This document shows positions 1-8,541 of a stretch of 28,842 nt of DNA, one piece after another. The notes beneath the pieces were generated by a model. The model was not told the DNA's origin. It searched no databases and was given only the letters and a program-made list of their open reading frames with translations. The translations under genes and the position numbers were made by a program. Within the stretch, counting starts at the first letter, position 1. Every line of letters starts with the position of its first letter. This stretch comes from JAKAGE01 sp035541415 (GTDB lineage: Bacteria; Patescibacteriota; Minisyncoccia; UBA6257; 2-01-FULL-56-20): NCBI GenBank assembly GCA_035541415.1, contig DATKNI010000019.1, forward strand, positions 1-28,842. Reading direction: 5' to 3'.

Positions 1-700
1 AAAATAACTCGGTGGTGAAATTGCTTGCGCCGGATCCATCCGTTGAGATCCTGTCGTAGGCGTTCTGACAGAGTTGCGCCAAAACTCCCGTGGGATCAAA
101 CGCCAGCCAGCCCGCGGCTGAGCACGCTACGCCTGGTTCTTGTGCGGCAGGGTCCGGAGACATGAGGCTTTGCGGAGCGAATGCGGCTGTTAAATTATTA
201 ACGAAATTGAGCGTTCCTCCATCAGCATTGAGGAAATAGTTTGTGAGACTGTCGGCAAAGCCGACGATGGGCCCCGTTATCACAAGTCCGAAATTCACGA
301 GGATCGCCATGACGATCAGCTTCCAAAGCATCTGTTTGATGCCGTAGGTTTCATTCCGGAGGATGGTTGCGAGAGCGATCACGACGATGCCGAAGACAAA
401 TCCGAGATTTGCAACGGAAAGCATGATTGAAAATCCGGTTTGCACGGTTTGCGAACTGAAAACATTGGCATCCAACCGAAGCCCCCAAGTGATGAGATAG
501 CTGCCGAGCCCAATGATCAAGCCGAGGAACCCGTTGATGGCCCAGCTCACGCCATAAAGAGCGCAGGTTACCGGACTCGTCGCGCAGGCGAAAAGATTAG
601 GGATTGACGCCCCGTGAGCAATTTCCGGAACGATGCCCAAAAAGAAAACCACAAGGGCGGTGATCGTTGCTATTCGGAAAATGTTTCTTTGAGAACTCAT
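1..700 (-). CDS. Polytopic membrane protein, VirB6/TrbL-like (3' end outside window)
   Basis: The reading frame starts at the ATG whose complement is 698-700 and stays open to the window edge, giving 233 residues without a stop. The N-terminus MSSQRNIFRIATIT is followed by a hydrophobic signal/anchor segment ending near a PEIAHGAS motif. At least three long hydrophobic segments follow (around GFLGLIIGLGSYLITWGL, ANLGFVFGIVVIALATIL and LIVMAILVNFGLVITG), with a short NETYGIKQ loop before the last. This pattern resembles VirB6/TrbL-type inner-membrane subunits of type IV secretion-like machines that are common in Patescibacteria. The family call rests on pattern only. It lies 10 nt downstream of the PKD-protein gene on the same strand, so the two are very probably one operon. 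Confidence 0.6.
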   Translation of the reverse strand, partial: MSSQRNIFRIATITALVVFFLGIVPEIAHGASIPNLFACATSPVTCALYGVSWAINGFLGLIIGLGSYLITWGLRLDANVFSSQTVQTGFSIMLSVANLGFVFGIVVIALATILRNETYGIKQMLWKLIVMAILVNFGLVITGPIVGFADSLTNYFLNADGGTLNFVNNLTAAFAPQSLMSPDPAAQEPGVACSAAGWLAFDPTGVLAQLCQNAYDRISTDGSGASNFTTELF

Positions 701-710
701 GGTATTGGAC

Positions 711-2846
711 TTATTGGACGGTTACGTGGCATGTTGCCGGTGGGTCGTTCGTATTGTCCCTCAAGGTGACCGTGTAGGCGCCCGGGAGCAGGAATGCATG
801 CGAGAAGAGATAGCCCGAGCCGGTTGCGCCATCGGATGCGAGCCAAGTATATGTTGGTGAATTCCCGTTCGGATCGGTCGAACCGCCCGTTGCGCCCATC
901 GAGACCGGGATACTCGATGACGCGATTTGCGATCCCGGGTTGCACACGAGTGGAGGCGGAGGAGGCGGTGCTCCGCCGCCTCCGTTGATGTTGTTTCCAT
1001 TTACGCCAAGGAGACCGCCGTTGATAGTGGTTGTGAGCGAATTGATGAGCGATGACGTGAGAGAGTCGAGGATGCCTGTGATATCGTTCGCAGATACGAC
1101 GAGTTGAGGGCCGGAATCGATTGCCGAATTCAAAGCGTGGCTCGTCGTTATGCCAGGAGTTGTGGTATATGGATGGCTGCCATTGGCGCACAAGCCGCCA
1201 TTTGGAAGATATACCACGCGATATCCCGGATCGCAGACGCCGTTCGTAGGATAAACGTCAACGCCATTCGAATCCTCGCACGACATGTGCATGCCATAGG
1301 GATTACTGCCGTCACCGCAGGTTTCATCGCCCGTGAGCCCTTGCGATGCCACGGATTGGCCGTAGGTGGCCTGCTGGTTTTGATCTGCGGCAAACTCGGC
1401 TGCCTGCGCCTGGAAGAATGCGCCGCCATAAAAATTGCCGGACGGGAGCAGTGAAACGCCATAGGCATCCCAGCCCCCCGCCGAAAAATTATTGAAGAAC
1501 TGCCCAAGCGTATTGCCGCCGAGAGACGCTTGCAAGGGATTCGCGCAGACGGTCCCTCCGCCCCCTCCTCCCTGGAGTCCAGGTAGCGACACTTGGTAAT
1601 AGACACTTAGCGTGGATTTCACTGATGCCGCATACACGGGCGCAACGGCGCACGACATTTGGCTGTTGAGCACGCTCAAGCCTTCGTTGATATATGAATT
1701 AGCAACGGTCGATGCCCAGCTCGTGAGAAATCGCGGAATGCCGTTTTTCCCTTGGATCCAGCTCAAAACATTTTTTTGGAGGAGTGCGATGAGAGTATCC
1801 TTGAGGATCTGCAAAGCGATATTTTCCACAAATTGCAGGATCCATTCGCCAAGGTTTGAAGGATCAAACGTGACCCATTGCGCGTGCGCGGTTTTGACTC
1901 CAAAAAGCGCATTGATAAACGCAACCCCAGTATCTTCATGTGTACCTAAGGGTTGGCCAAATGAAAATCCATTTACCGCAGAAGCCTTTTTTATTTGCGT
2001 CTCTAAATTGGAGAGCGCCACTTCGTATTTCGTTTTTTCATTCTGTACGATGAGGGCGGTTTTCAGGGGATCGGTATTCGCGTTTTGGACCAGGCCGACC
2101 ATGTTTTTTTCATACACGAGCATGGTGACTAAGCTCTTTTGAAAATCGGCGAGCTGCGAGGGCACTTGGAGCGCGAGCGTATCGCCGAGTGCCGCTTGAA
2201 GTTCCGAATGCACCATGCCGACCTGGCTCGGATCGGGCGTTTGGCTGTTTACGATGTTTTGAATATCATTGGAAACAAAATGCTTGCCCACGATGTCGGA
2301 TAACGCTGCGCTGTATTCTGAAACGTCGGAAGCGCTCGCGGTATTTTTTATTTTTATGGGCTGGGCATCTGCTTCATAGTCCCAATTCGGGGCGGCGAGT
2401 TCTTCCGTGGCCGTTGCATTCTCGATAGTCATAGCAATAGCTTTCATGTCTGGTTGCGAAAGCGAAGGGTTCCCCTGGCCATTTTGTTCCGGCCCGGAAG
2501 GATTCGCGGTAACGACACCCGCCGCAAATGCGGCGGCAAGCTGGTTTGTGAGATTGTTGGGATCCGATGCAAGGGCTTGGATGGTTGGATCAGGAACGGC
2601 TGATGCAACAACCGAATCGTTCGATGTCGGAATGGCATTTCCCGTCGCGTCGCCCGTCGGCTCATTTAAAAACGCATCGGTAAGTTTCGGTGCGGGTTGG
2701 GCATCGTTTTGCGTCACGATCGCGGCTCCCCCAACAGCATTTTTAACACCGCCACCCGAAGAAACTGTCGCGATGAGAAGAGCCGAGGCGCTTGCCGCGA
2801 CAGCCAAAATGAGGAAACCGGTGATCAATTTCTTGACATCGATCAT
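711..2846 (-). CDS. Large membrane-anchored extracellular protein with C-terminal PKD-like domain
   Basis: 711 residues. An N-terminal membrane anchor (about residues 7-28) is followed by a polar, Gln/Asn/Ala-rich region with likely helical stretches. A conserved-looking segment then reads AHAQWVTFDPSNLGEW and continues into amphipathic helices (ALLQKNVLSWIQGKNG). After it come several Cys residues, a Gly run and a proline stretch (GGGGAPPPPPP). The last ~65 residues are PKD/Ig-like, with DPNGNSPTYTW, FSHAFLLPGAYTVTL and a TCHVTVQ end. I infer an exported or surface component working with the VirB6/TrbL-like product downstream, perhaps in a type IV secretion or pilus-like assembly. The exact family is not recognised. 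A TATACT hexamer ends 8 nt before the ATG, and there is no Shine-Dalgarno. Confidence 0.75.
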   Translation of the reverse strand: MIDVKKLITGFLILAVAASASALLIATVSSGGGVKNAVGGAAIVTQNDAQPAPKLTDAFLNEPTGDATGNAIPTSNDSVVASAVPDPTIQALASDPNNLTNQLAAAFAAGVVTANPSGPEQNGQGNPSLSQPDMKAIAMTIENATATEELAAPNWDYEADAQPIKIKNTASASDVSEYSAALSDIVGKHFVSNDIQNIVNSQTPDPSQVGMVHSELQAALGDTLALQVPSQLADFQKSLVTMLVYEKNMVGLVQNANTDPLKTALIVQNEKTKYEVALSNLETQIKKASAVNGFSFGQPLGTHEDTGVAFINALFGVKTAHAQWVTFDPSNLGEWILQFVENIALQILKDTLIALLQKNVLSWIQGKNGIPRFLTSWASTVANSYINEGLSVLNSQMSCAVAPVYAASVKSTLSVYYQVSLPGLQGGGGGGTVCANPLQASLGGNTLGQFFNNFSAGGWDAYGVSLLPSGNFYGGAFFQAQAAEFAADQNQQATYGQSVASQGLTGDETCGDGSNPYGMHMSCEDSNGVDVYPTNGVCDPGYRVVYLPNGGLCANGSHPYTTTPGITTSHALNSAIDSGPQLVVSANDITGILDSLTSSLINSLTTTINGGLLGVNGNNINGGGGAPPPPPPLVCNPGSQIASSSIPVSMGATGGSTDPNGNSPTYTWLASDGATGSGYLFSHAFLLPGAYTVTLRDNTNDPPATCHVTVQ

Positions 2847-2854
2847 TTACATTA

Positions 2855-2860
2855 AGTATA
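2855..2860 (-). promoter_or_regulatory. -10 box of the envelope operon
   Basis: On the minus strand the hexamer TATACT lies 8 nt upstream of the ATG at 2846. A start site 7-8 nt after the -10 would fall at or next to the A of the start codon, predicting a leaderless mRNA. No clear -35 was found. Confidence 0.5.
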
Positions 2861-2921
2861 ACCCCTGAGACAGATCTGAATGCCCTCGGTTATCCCCAGA
2901 AAATCTATATTTTTTGCATAC

Positions 2922-3698
2922 TCACCCCAAAAATTCCGCCGCGATGTTCGCGATGTCGTGGATAGCGAGATTTTGCGGACGAATATTGGGCAAAAGATTC
3001 ATTTTCTCGAGCTTTTCCAGGATGATTTCTTTCGTCACGGCTCCATCCATGCCGTCAAAAAGGTTATTGACAACTGTTTTCCGTGGTTGGGCAAAGAGCA
3101 TCCGCGCCGCGCGATAGTATTGCTCCGCGTGAAGGGCGGGACGTTCGTCTTTGAGTTCGAGAAGCACAACGGCTGAATCAACCTCGGGCGGCGGAGAAAA
3201 ATCGCTTCGGGGGACGTGGGCGATAATTTTTATATCGGCCCAGAATTGGACTGTCGCCGCGAGACGGTTCATGTCGGGCGGTTCCGCGCACATCCGGTCC
3301 GCGACCTCCCGTTGGACCATAAGCACCGATCGGCTAGGCTTGTTTTTTAGCTCATCGATTGTGCGCAGCAGGTGGCCGGTGATGTAGTAGGGTATATTTC
3401 CGACAAGCTTCCACGGTGTTTTGGCCGCTCGCGCCATCTTCGGAAGCAGATCCAAAGCATCGCCCTCGAGGATTTTCACCGAAGGATCATTTTTGAAGCG
3501 ATTGCCGAGATGGAGAATGAGTTTTTTATCCCGTTCAAGGGCGGTGAGATTCGCCCTTTTTTTGGCGAGTTCCTGGGTGAGCTCCCCGTGCCCGGGACCA
3601 ACTTCAATGACGACGTCCCCCGCGCGAAGGTCGAGGGCGTCAACTATTTTTTTGAGGACGGACATATTGGTGAGGAAATGCTGGCCGAGCTTTGGCAT
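2922..3698 (-). CDS. rsmA: 16S rRNA (adenine(1518)-N6/adenine(1519)-N6)-dimethyltransferase
   Basis: 258 residues, the usual length for RsmA/KsgA. The enzyme dimethylates two adjacent adenines in the 3' terminal hairpin of 16S rRNA using SAM, late in small-subunit assembly. The N-terminal KLGQHFLTN matches the family's GQxFL signature. The SAM-binding motif I is VIEVGPGHGELTQEL, an acidic residue follows in LTALERDK, GDALDL is the next motif, and the catalytic motif IV is GNIPYYIT (NxPY). The C-terminal helical domain contains PPPEVDSAVVLL. The gene ends in TGA. It is transcribed divergently from the prenyltransferase gene, with only 17 nt between the start codons. No Shine-Dalgarno is visible. 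Confidence 0.97.
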   Translation of the reverse strand: MPKLGQHFLTNMSVLKKIVDALDLRAGDVVIEVGPGHGELTQELAKKRANLTALERDKKLILHLGNRFKNDPSVKILEGDALDLLPKMARAAKTPWKLVGNIPYYITGHLLRTIDELKNKPSRSVLMVQREVADRMCAEPPDMNRLAATVQFWADIKIIAHVPRSDFSPPPEVDSAVVLLELKDERPALHAEQYYRAARMLFAQPRKTVVNNLFDGMDGAVTKEIILEKLEKMNLLPNIRPQNLAIHDIANIAAEFLG

Positions 3699-3702
3699 GG
3701 TT

Positions 3703-3715
3703 TATAATCATTGTA
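3703..3715. promoter_or_regulatory. Abutting divergent -10 boxes between rsmA and the UbiA-like gene
   Basis: TATAAT at 3703-3708 reads rightward and ends 7 nt before the ATG at 3716, so the rightward transcript would be leaderless. TACAAT, read leftward at 3715-3710, lies 11 nt before the rsmA ATG. The two hexamers are separated by one base, so the polymerases should exclude each other. No good -35 was seen on either side. Confidence 0.5.
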
Positions 3716-5335
3716 ATGATTGCGCGGCTCTTGGAAAGGATCGAAGCGGCGGAGATGAGTTTTGGGCAGGCCGCTGCGGCATTTGCGGGCGTCGCTCTCG
3801 TCCGGATGTTTTTCGAAAATCTTTCGAGCCCGCCGCCGGCCTTCGGCGGCGCATTCGACGCGCTTACGCTTATCCATTATTTCCTCTTTTATATTGGAGT
3901 CTTTCTTTCGCTCGCGCTCGTCCTCCGGATTTTTATTCCAGACATCAAGCGCATTTCAAAATTTTTGTTGTTCGGATTCCCGATCATTTGGCTTTCGCCG
4001 ATCTATGACTTGATTGCTTCGCATGGCGCTGGAGCGCGGATGGCATACGCGTTCGTGAATTACGGATCGATCGCGAATAGTTTTCTTGCGATGGGCGGAA
4101 CGAATCCGCTCGGCGGGATAACGCCTGGTTTGCACGCGGAGTTATGGGCGATTGTGATTGGCGCGGGACTCTACGTTTTTTTCAAATCAAAAAAAATTAT
4201 CCGCGCCATCGCGGCGGCGGCGATCGTCTATATGGCCCTATTTTTATGGATGATTGCGCCAAGCCTTCCTGCAATCGTCTATCAGATGGCGACCGGCAGC
4301 ATGGTTCCCTCTTCGCTCAACTTTCTCATTGCGTGGTTCAGCGGGTCGCGATCAGTGCAGACATTCCTCCGCCCAACCGTCCAGCTTTCTCCGGCCTATG
4401 CCATCGGCATGACATTCAACCTTGGCATGGGATGCCTATTGTATCTTCTTGACATTGTCCTGTTCGCCAGCTGGCTCGCGCTCGCCGACGGAAGGATTCT
4501 CAAAGCAATCGTGCGCGGATGCCGTCCCGGAAGAGTCGCTCATTATTGTGTTTTATTCACCATTGGCATTCTCATGCAAACGCTCGGCGCCGGAACGCCG
4601 CTATTGGGAAATACTTTTGATGCGCTCGTGCTCGCCATGCTCGCCATCGCATTTTTGCTGGCCTTCCTCTATTGCGTCGGCGTGAATAACTTGAGCGACG
4701 TCGCGATCGATGAAATATCAAATCGCAACCATCCGCTGGTTGCGGGAACCTTGAGCGCCGCCGAAGTGCAAAATACAGACCAGATTTTTTTCTTCGCGGC
4801 GCTTATTGGCGGATATCTCGCAGGCTATTGGGAATTTTTCCTCATCGCCGTTTTCATGGCGGCATACTATATTTATTCCGCGCCGCCGCTCCGCTTGAAG
4901 CGGATTCCGATCCTCGCGCCATTCCTTGTTTCCATCGCCTGCCTTTCAGCGGCACTCGGAGGATTTTATTTTGCGGATCCCAACAAGCTGGTTGCGGATT
5001 TTTCCTGGCAGATGGCGGCGATCATCATCATTTGTTTTACGCTCGCCATAAACATCAAAGACATTAAAGACATCGAGGGAGATGGCGCCCACGGCGTGAC
5101 GACGATTCCCGTCGCTTTCCCGCGCGTTGGTAAATCAATAGTGGGCGGCTTGCTCGCCGCGGCATTCCTCGCGATTCCCATAATCCTCGGCTCGTGGGCG
5201 CTCTTCATTCCGTCACTCATTGCCGGAGCGCTTGGATATTATTTTGTAACCGCGGAGCCGTACCGCGAATGGCGCATCTTTGCGCTCTATTTTTGCTATG
5301 CCGGAGTTCTGCTCGCCGTGCTTGCCCCGCGGTAG
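3716..5335 (+). CDS. UbiA-family prenyltransferase with long N-terminal membrane extension
   Basis: 539 residues from ATG 3716. I prefer this start because a perfect TATAAT ends 7 nt upstream; an ATG at 3755 is possible. The C-terminal ~300 residues are a UbiA-type intramembrane aromatic/lipid prenyltransferase. The first Asp-rich motif is NNLSDVAID (residues 324-332) followed by NRNHPLVAG, and the second is DIKDIEGDGAHG (from residue 449), both expected to bind Mg-prenyl diphosphate. YIYSAPPLRLKR fits the conserved loop. UbiA proteins are normally about 290 residues. The first ~250 here add roughly six or more hydrophobic helices of no family I recognise. The substrate cannot be told. It converges with the helicase gene downstream. 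Confidence 0.85.
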   Translation: MIARLLERIEAAEMSFGQAAAAFAGVALVRMFFENLSSPPPAFGGAFDALTLIHYFLFYIGVFLSLALVLRIFIPDIKRISKFLLFGFPIIWLSPIYDLIASHGAGARMAYAFVNYGSIANSFLAMGGTNPLGGITPGLHAELWAIVIGAGLYVFFKSKKIIRAIAAAAIVYMALFLWMIAPSLPAIVYQMATGSMVPSSLNFLIAWFSGSRSVQTFLRPTVQLSPAYAIGMTFNLGMGCLLYLLDIVLFASWLALADGRILKAIVRGCRPGRVAHYCVLFTIGILMQTLGAGTPLLGNTFDALVLAMLAIAFLLAFLYCVGVNNLSDVAIDEISNRNHPLVAGTLSAAEVQNTDQIFFFAALIGGYLAGYWEFFLIAVFMAAYYIYSAPPLRLKRIPILAPFLVSIACLSAALGGFYFADPNKLVADFSWQMAAIIIICFTLAINIKDIKDIEGDGAHGVTTIPVAFPRVGKSIVGGLLAAAFLAIPIILGSWALFIPSLIAGALGYYFVTAEPYREWRIFALYFCYAGVLLAVLAPR

Positions 5336-5376
5336 CAATGTGCTAAAAAACCAGCATTTTCGGGCCTAATTCTGGC

Positions 5377-7413
5377 CTAATAGGACACCGACGGTTCATC
5401 CCATGGATCGCTTGCGTCGCGCGCAGAGCCGCCGATGTTCGCGGATTCGCTTCCGGAAAACGTCACACAGTCTTCCGGAATTTCCGCAATAAAACGGGAC
5501 GGTATCCCATGGAAACTGATAAAAAGTTTTTTCCGCGCACGCGTCATCGCGACATACATCAAGCGGCGCTCTTCCTCGAGCGACGCTTCGTCGTCGAGCG
5601 ACCGTCCATGCGGCAGGAATCCTTCGGCGGCGCCGGCGATAAACACCGAATCGAATTCAAGCCCTTTTGCCATATGGATCGTCATCATCGAAACCGTTTT
5701 GCCCCGCGCTTCATGTTCGTTCACGTCGTCCGTTGCCTGGAGCAAACTCAATCGCTCCAAAAATTCCGGCAGTGATTCAAATTCATTTGCAAAAGCAACC
5801 AGTTCGGCGATATTCTCTTCGCGTTCTTCTGCGTTGATAAAATTCGACTCAAGGTAGTCCATGTAATTGAACGTTTCAAAGAAAAGCTTAAGCATGTCCG
5901 TCGGTTTGATTCGGTTGAGCGGCGATTCGCCGGGAGCGCCGTCTTTCTTTGCGCCGCCGCTCAATTTATTCACGCGCATTTGAAATTCCGCGAACTTGCG
6001 CTTGGTGAGATTTTTTTCCAGGCGTTCGCGCGAGAGCTCGTCCTTCTCATTCGACGCATAGCGGAGCGCGGCAACGGCATCTTTCACTTCGCGGCGTTCG
6101 TAAAATTTGAGGCCGCCGTAAATTTTGTAGGGAATAGTGCGCCGGATGAGGCCTTGTTCGATTGCGCGCGACTGCGCGTTTGTCCTATATAAAATCGCTA
6201 TTTCCGAGGTACTGCCGGTTCCGCCATTCGCCGCATCGGAGCGGCCGCGCAGCTTGCCGATTTCTTGCGCGATCCATTCCGCTTCTTCGTTTTCCCCCCA
6301 TGCCTCGAAGAGCGTGATTTTTTCTCCGTCGGGATTTTTTGTATAAAGATTTTTCGGCGTGCGGAATGAATTGTTTTTTACGACAGCCGCCGCCGCGCGG
6401 ATGATGGTGCCCGTCGAGCGGTAGTTTTCTTCAAGAAAATGCACCGCGGCGCCTTTCCATTGTTTGTCAAAATCCAAAAATGTTTTTATGTCGGCGTAGC
6501 GCCAGCTGTAAATCGTTTGCTCGTCATCCCCCACGACGCTCAGATTGGCATGCCTTTTGGCAAGGAGCGAAACGAGATCGCATTGCTTTGGATTGATGTC
6601 CTGATATTCATCGACGAGAATGGCGTCGAACATCGTTTGATATTTTTCGAGCACCGCAGGATTTGCGCGGAAGAGCTGAACCGTTTTTTGGATGAGGTCG
6701 TCAAAATCAAATGCGTTGTTGCGGAGAAGCGCTTCCTCGTATTTTTCAAAAACTAAAACAATATTTTTTGCCGTCTTCACGTCGGCGCGCGCGTTCACCG
6801 AAGTAAAACCTTTTGCGTCCGCGTCCGCTTCGCCTGCGCCGTTTCGTGGAGCAGGGCGACCCGCCGCCGCCATGCCGGCAAAAGCTTTCAATTCTTCGAC
6901 CATGCCGTCCCGGTTTTTTATTTCGGAAATTTTTTCCGCAAAGAATGCCGGCGATTCTTTTTTGTTCATTTTTTCCCGAAGCGATCGCCCAAAAGGATCG
7001 TCTTCGCCTTTCGGCGGTCTGGGAAGGATTGCCTTAACGGCCTTTTTGACCAAGTCGAACGAGTCGTGATCGTCGAATATGACAAAATTGGGGGTCCGGC
7101 CAAGATGCCGGCACTCCTTTCGGAGAATCCTCGCACCCAAGGCATGGAATGTGCTTATAAGAGGTCCCGGGGTATCCACCCGATTTGCCATTTCCTTGGC
7201 GGCTTTGTTGGTGAATGTTATGGCCAAAATCCGATCCGGGGGCATTCCCCGCTCTATTAAATGAACAATTCGGCTTGTTAACGTCTTTGTTTTCCCGGTC
7301 CCGGCACCTGCGACAATCAAAAGAGGCCCGTGTTTGGCCTCCGCGGCAGCTTTTTGGGCGGGATTCATGGGGAAAATCTGTGATTTTATTGGGTTTTGGC
7401 CAGTTTTTGCCAT
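5377..7413 (-). CDS. UvrD/PcrA-type superfamily 1 DNA helicase
   Basis: 678 residues. An ATP-dependent 3'-5' DNA helicase of the UvrD/Rep/PcrA group, acting in excision repair and on stalled forks. Motifs appear in order: Q-motif region MNPAQKAAA, Walker A AGAGTGKTKT (residues 35-44), motif Ia ITFTNKAAKEM, Walker B ILVDEYQDIN, motif III GDDEQTIYSWRYA, motif IV NYRSTGTII, motif V TIHMAKGLEFDSVFIAG and motif VI RRLMYVAMTRARKKLFIS. Between Ia and II is a low-complexity Ala/Gly/Asp insertion (around GMAAAGRPAPRNGAGEADAD) that may be a loop. It is divergent from the LysM-M23 gene. TATAAT on its own strand ends 7 nt before the ATG. UvrD, PcrA and Rep cannot be separated from sequence alone. Confidence 0.95.
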   Translation of the reverse strand: MAKTGQNPIKSQIFPMNPAQKAAAEAKHGPLLIVAGAGTGKTKTLTSRIVHLIERGMPPDRILAITFTNKAAKEMANRVDTPGPLISTFHALGARILRKECRHLGRTPNFVIFDDHDSFDLVKKAVKAILPRPPKGEDDPFGRSLREKMNKKESPAFFAEKISEIKNRDGMVEELKAFAGMAAAGRPAPRNGAGEADADAKGFTSVNARADVKTAKNIVLVFEKYEEALLRNNAFDFDDLIQKTVQLFRANPAVLEKYQTMFDAILVDEYQDINPKQCDLVSLLAKRHANLSVVGDDEQTIYSWRYADIKTFLDFDKQWKGAAVHFLEENYRSTGTIIRAAAAVVKNNSFRTPKNLYTKNPDGEKITLFEAWGENEEAEWIAQEIGKLRGRSDAANGGTGSTSEIAILYRTNAQSRAIEQGLIRRTIPYKIYGGLKFYERREVKDAVAALRYASNEKDELSRERLEKNLTKRKFAEFQMRVNKLSGGAKKDGAPGESPLNRIKPTDMLKLFFETFNYMDYLESNFINAEEREENIAELVAFANEFESLPEFLERLSLLQATDDVNEHEARGKTVSMMTIHMAKGLEFDSVFIAGAAEGFLPHGRSLDDEASLEEERRLMYVAMTRARKKLFISFHGIPSRFIAEIPEDCVTFSGSESANIGGSARDASDPWDEPSVSY

Positions 7414-7436
7414 TTGTGGTATTATAGATCTATAAC
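7407..7436. promoter_or_regulatory. Divergent promoter built on a 14-bp palindrome (helicase / LysM-M23 hydrolase)
   Basis: TTATAGATCTATAA (7422-7435) is a perfect palindrome. Its left half with 7421 gives TATAAT reading leftward (7426-7421), 7 nt from the helicase ATG. Its right half gives TATAAC reading rightward (7431-7436), with TTGCCA at 7407-7412 as a -35 and an 18-bp spacer. The rightward transcript would have a short leader before ATG 7453. Confidence 0.5.
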
Positions 7437-7452
7437 AAGTATCGTCGGAAAT

Positions 7453-8535
7453 ATGAAAAGTAGATATAAACCACTTTCAGTGGCGGTTTTTTTGGTAGGG
7501 ATGGTTTTGCTTTTCCGCTTCGCCTACCTTCCCCAGAACGGAGCCATCGTTGAGAAAGGAGTGCTTGGCGGCCCATCGGTAAATCCCACCACGTTTTCCA
7601 ACCCGCTCGTTTCCACCGCTCAGGCCGAAAATGCCAACATGAGCAATGCCGTCGTGACCGATGAAGGAGCTCTCCGCGACCAGGGATTCTCAATGCTCTC
7701 TTCTGATCTTAGCGCAACCGGGCAGACATCGGGTCCAATCCTCTCCGCCGATTTCCTGAGCAGCGGCGCCATCCAGGATCCGGGCCAGCCGATTGGGCCG
7801 GCCGTGAACCGCTCGGGCCTTGTCTCATATAAAGTCCAATCGGGAGACAATCTTTCCCGCATCGCTTCTTATTTTGGCATTAACGTCCAGACCATCCTCG
7901 ATGCCAATCCCGGAGTGAAGGCCGCCACCCTCAAAGCCGGGCAGGTGCTTTCAATCCTCCCAACCTCCGGCGTTGTTTACGAAGCGAAAGCGGACGACAC
8001 CTTGGCCACCATTGCAACAACCTTCGACATCTCCCAAGACAAGATTGCGCAATTCAACCAAGGTGTAAATTTTAACACGCTTTCTGCGGGTCAGTCGATT
8101 ATCATTCCGGGCGGAACGAACGCCGCGCTTGGCAGCGCCGATTCAGGAGGCTTGCCGAACTTTGATAAAAATTTTGTCATGCCTGCGACGGGATATAACT
8201 GGGGCATCTTGCATCATGAGAATGCCGTCGACATCGCGAACTCGTGCGGAACGCCGGTGGTTGCCGCAGCCTCGGGCATTGTTATCCCCGACCCCGCCAT
8301 TCCGGATGCTCCCGACGCCTGGAACGATGGTTATGGAAACTTTGTTTTAATCGAGCATGCGTTTGGCTCGAACGTCGAAACGCGCTATGCCCACCTCGAA
8401 AAAATCATCGTGCAAATTGGCGACTATGTAAATCAGGGCCAAGAAATCGGCCTTATGGGGCAGACCGGCGATGCGACCGGATGCCACGTGCATTTCGAAG
8501 TGCTCGGAGCGCACAATCCTTTTGCAAAAAAATAA
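7453..8535 (+). CDS. Membrane-anchored LysM + M23 family peptidoglycan endopeptidase
   Basis: 360 residues from ATG 7453; the frame is open further upstream, but that part overlaps the helicase start and its promoter. A short basic start MKSRYKP and one membrane segment (about residues 10-27) suggest an anchored, outward-facing enzyme. Two LysM peptidoglycan-binding repeats follow: SYKVQSGDNLSRIASYFG (about 125-170) and VYEAKADDTLATIATTF (about 175-221). The C-terminal M23 zinc peptidase has HHENAVDIA (H255 and D260 likely), GYGNFVLIEH, TRYAHLEK and GCHVHFEV, covering the zinc ligands and catalytic His. It should cut peptide cross-links during growth or division. It converges with comM, with 6 nt between the ends. 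Confidence 0.93.
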   Translation: MKSRYKPLSVAVFLVGMVLLFRFAYLPQNGAIVEKGVLGGPSVNPTTFSNPLVSTAQAENANMSNAVVTDEGALRDQGFSMLSSDLSATGQTSGPILSADFLSSGAIQDPGQPIGPAVNRSGLVSYKVQSGDNLSRIASYFGINVQTILDANPGVKAATLKAGQVLSILPTSGVVYEAKADDTLATIATTFDISQDKIAQFNQGVNFNTLSAGQSIIIPGGTNAALGSADSGGLPNFDKNFVMPATGYNWGILHHENAVDIANSCGTPVVAAASGIVIPDPAIPDAPDAWNDGYGNFVLIEHAFGSNVETRYAHLEKIIVQIGDYVNQGQEIGLMGQTGDATGCHVHFEVLGAHNPFAKK

Positions 8536-8541
8536 AGGTTT

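Noticed and set aside
5336..5376. Short GGCCTAAT direct repeats between convergent genes, considered as a terminator
   Set aside because: No stable stem with a T-run could be drawn on either strand.
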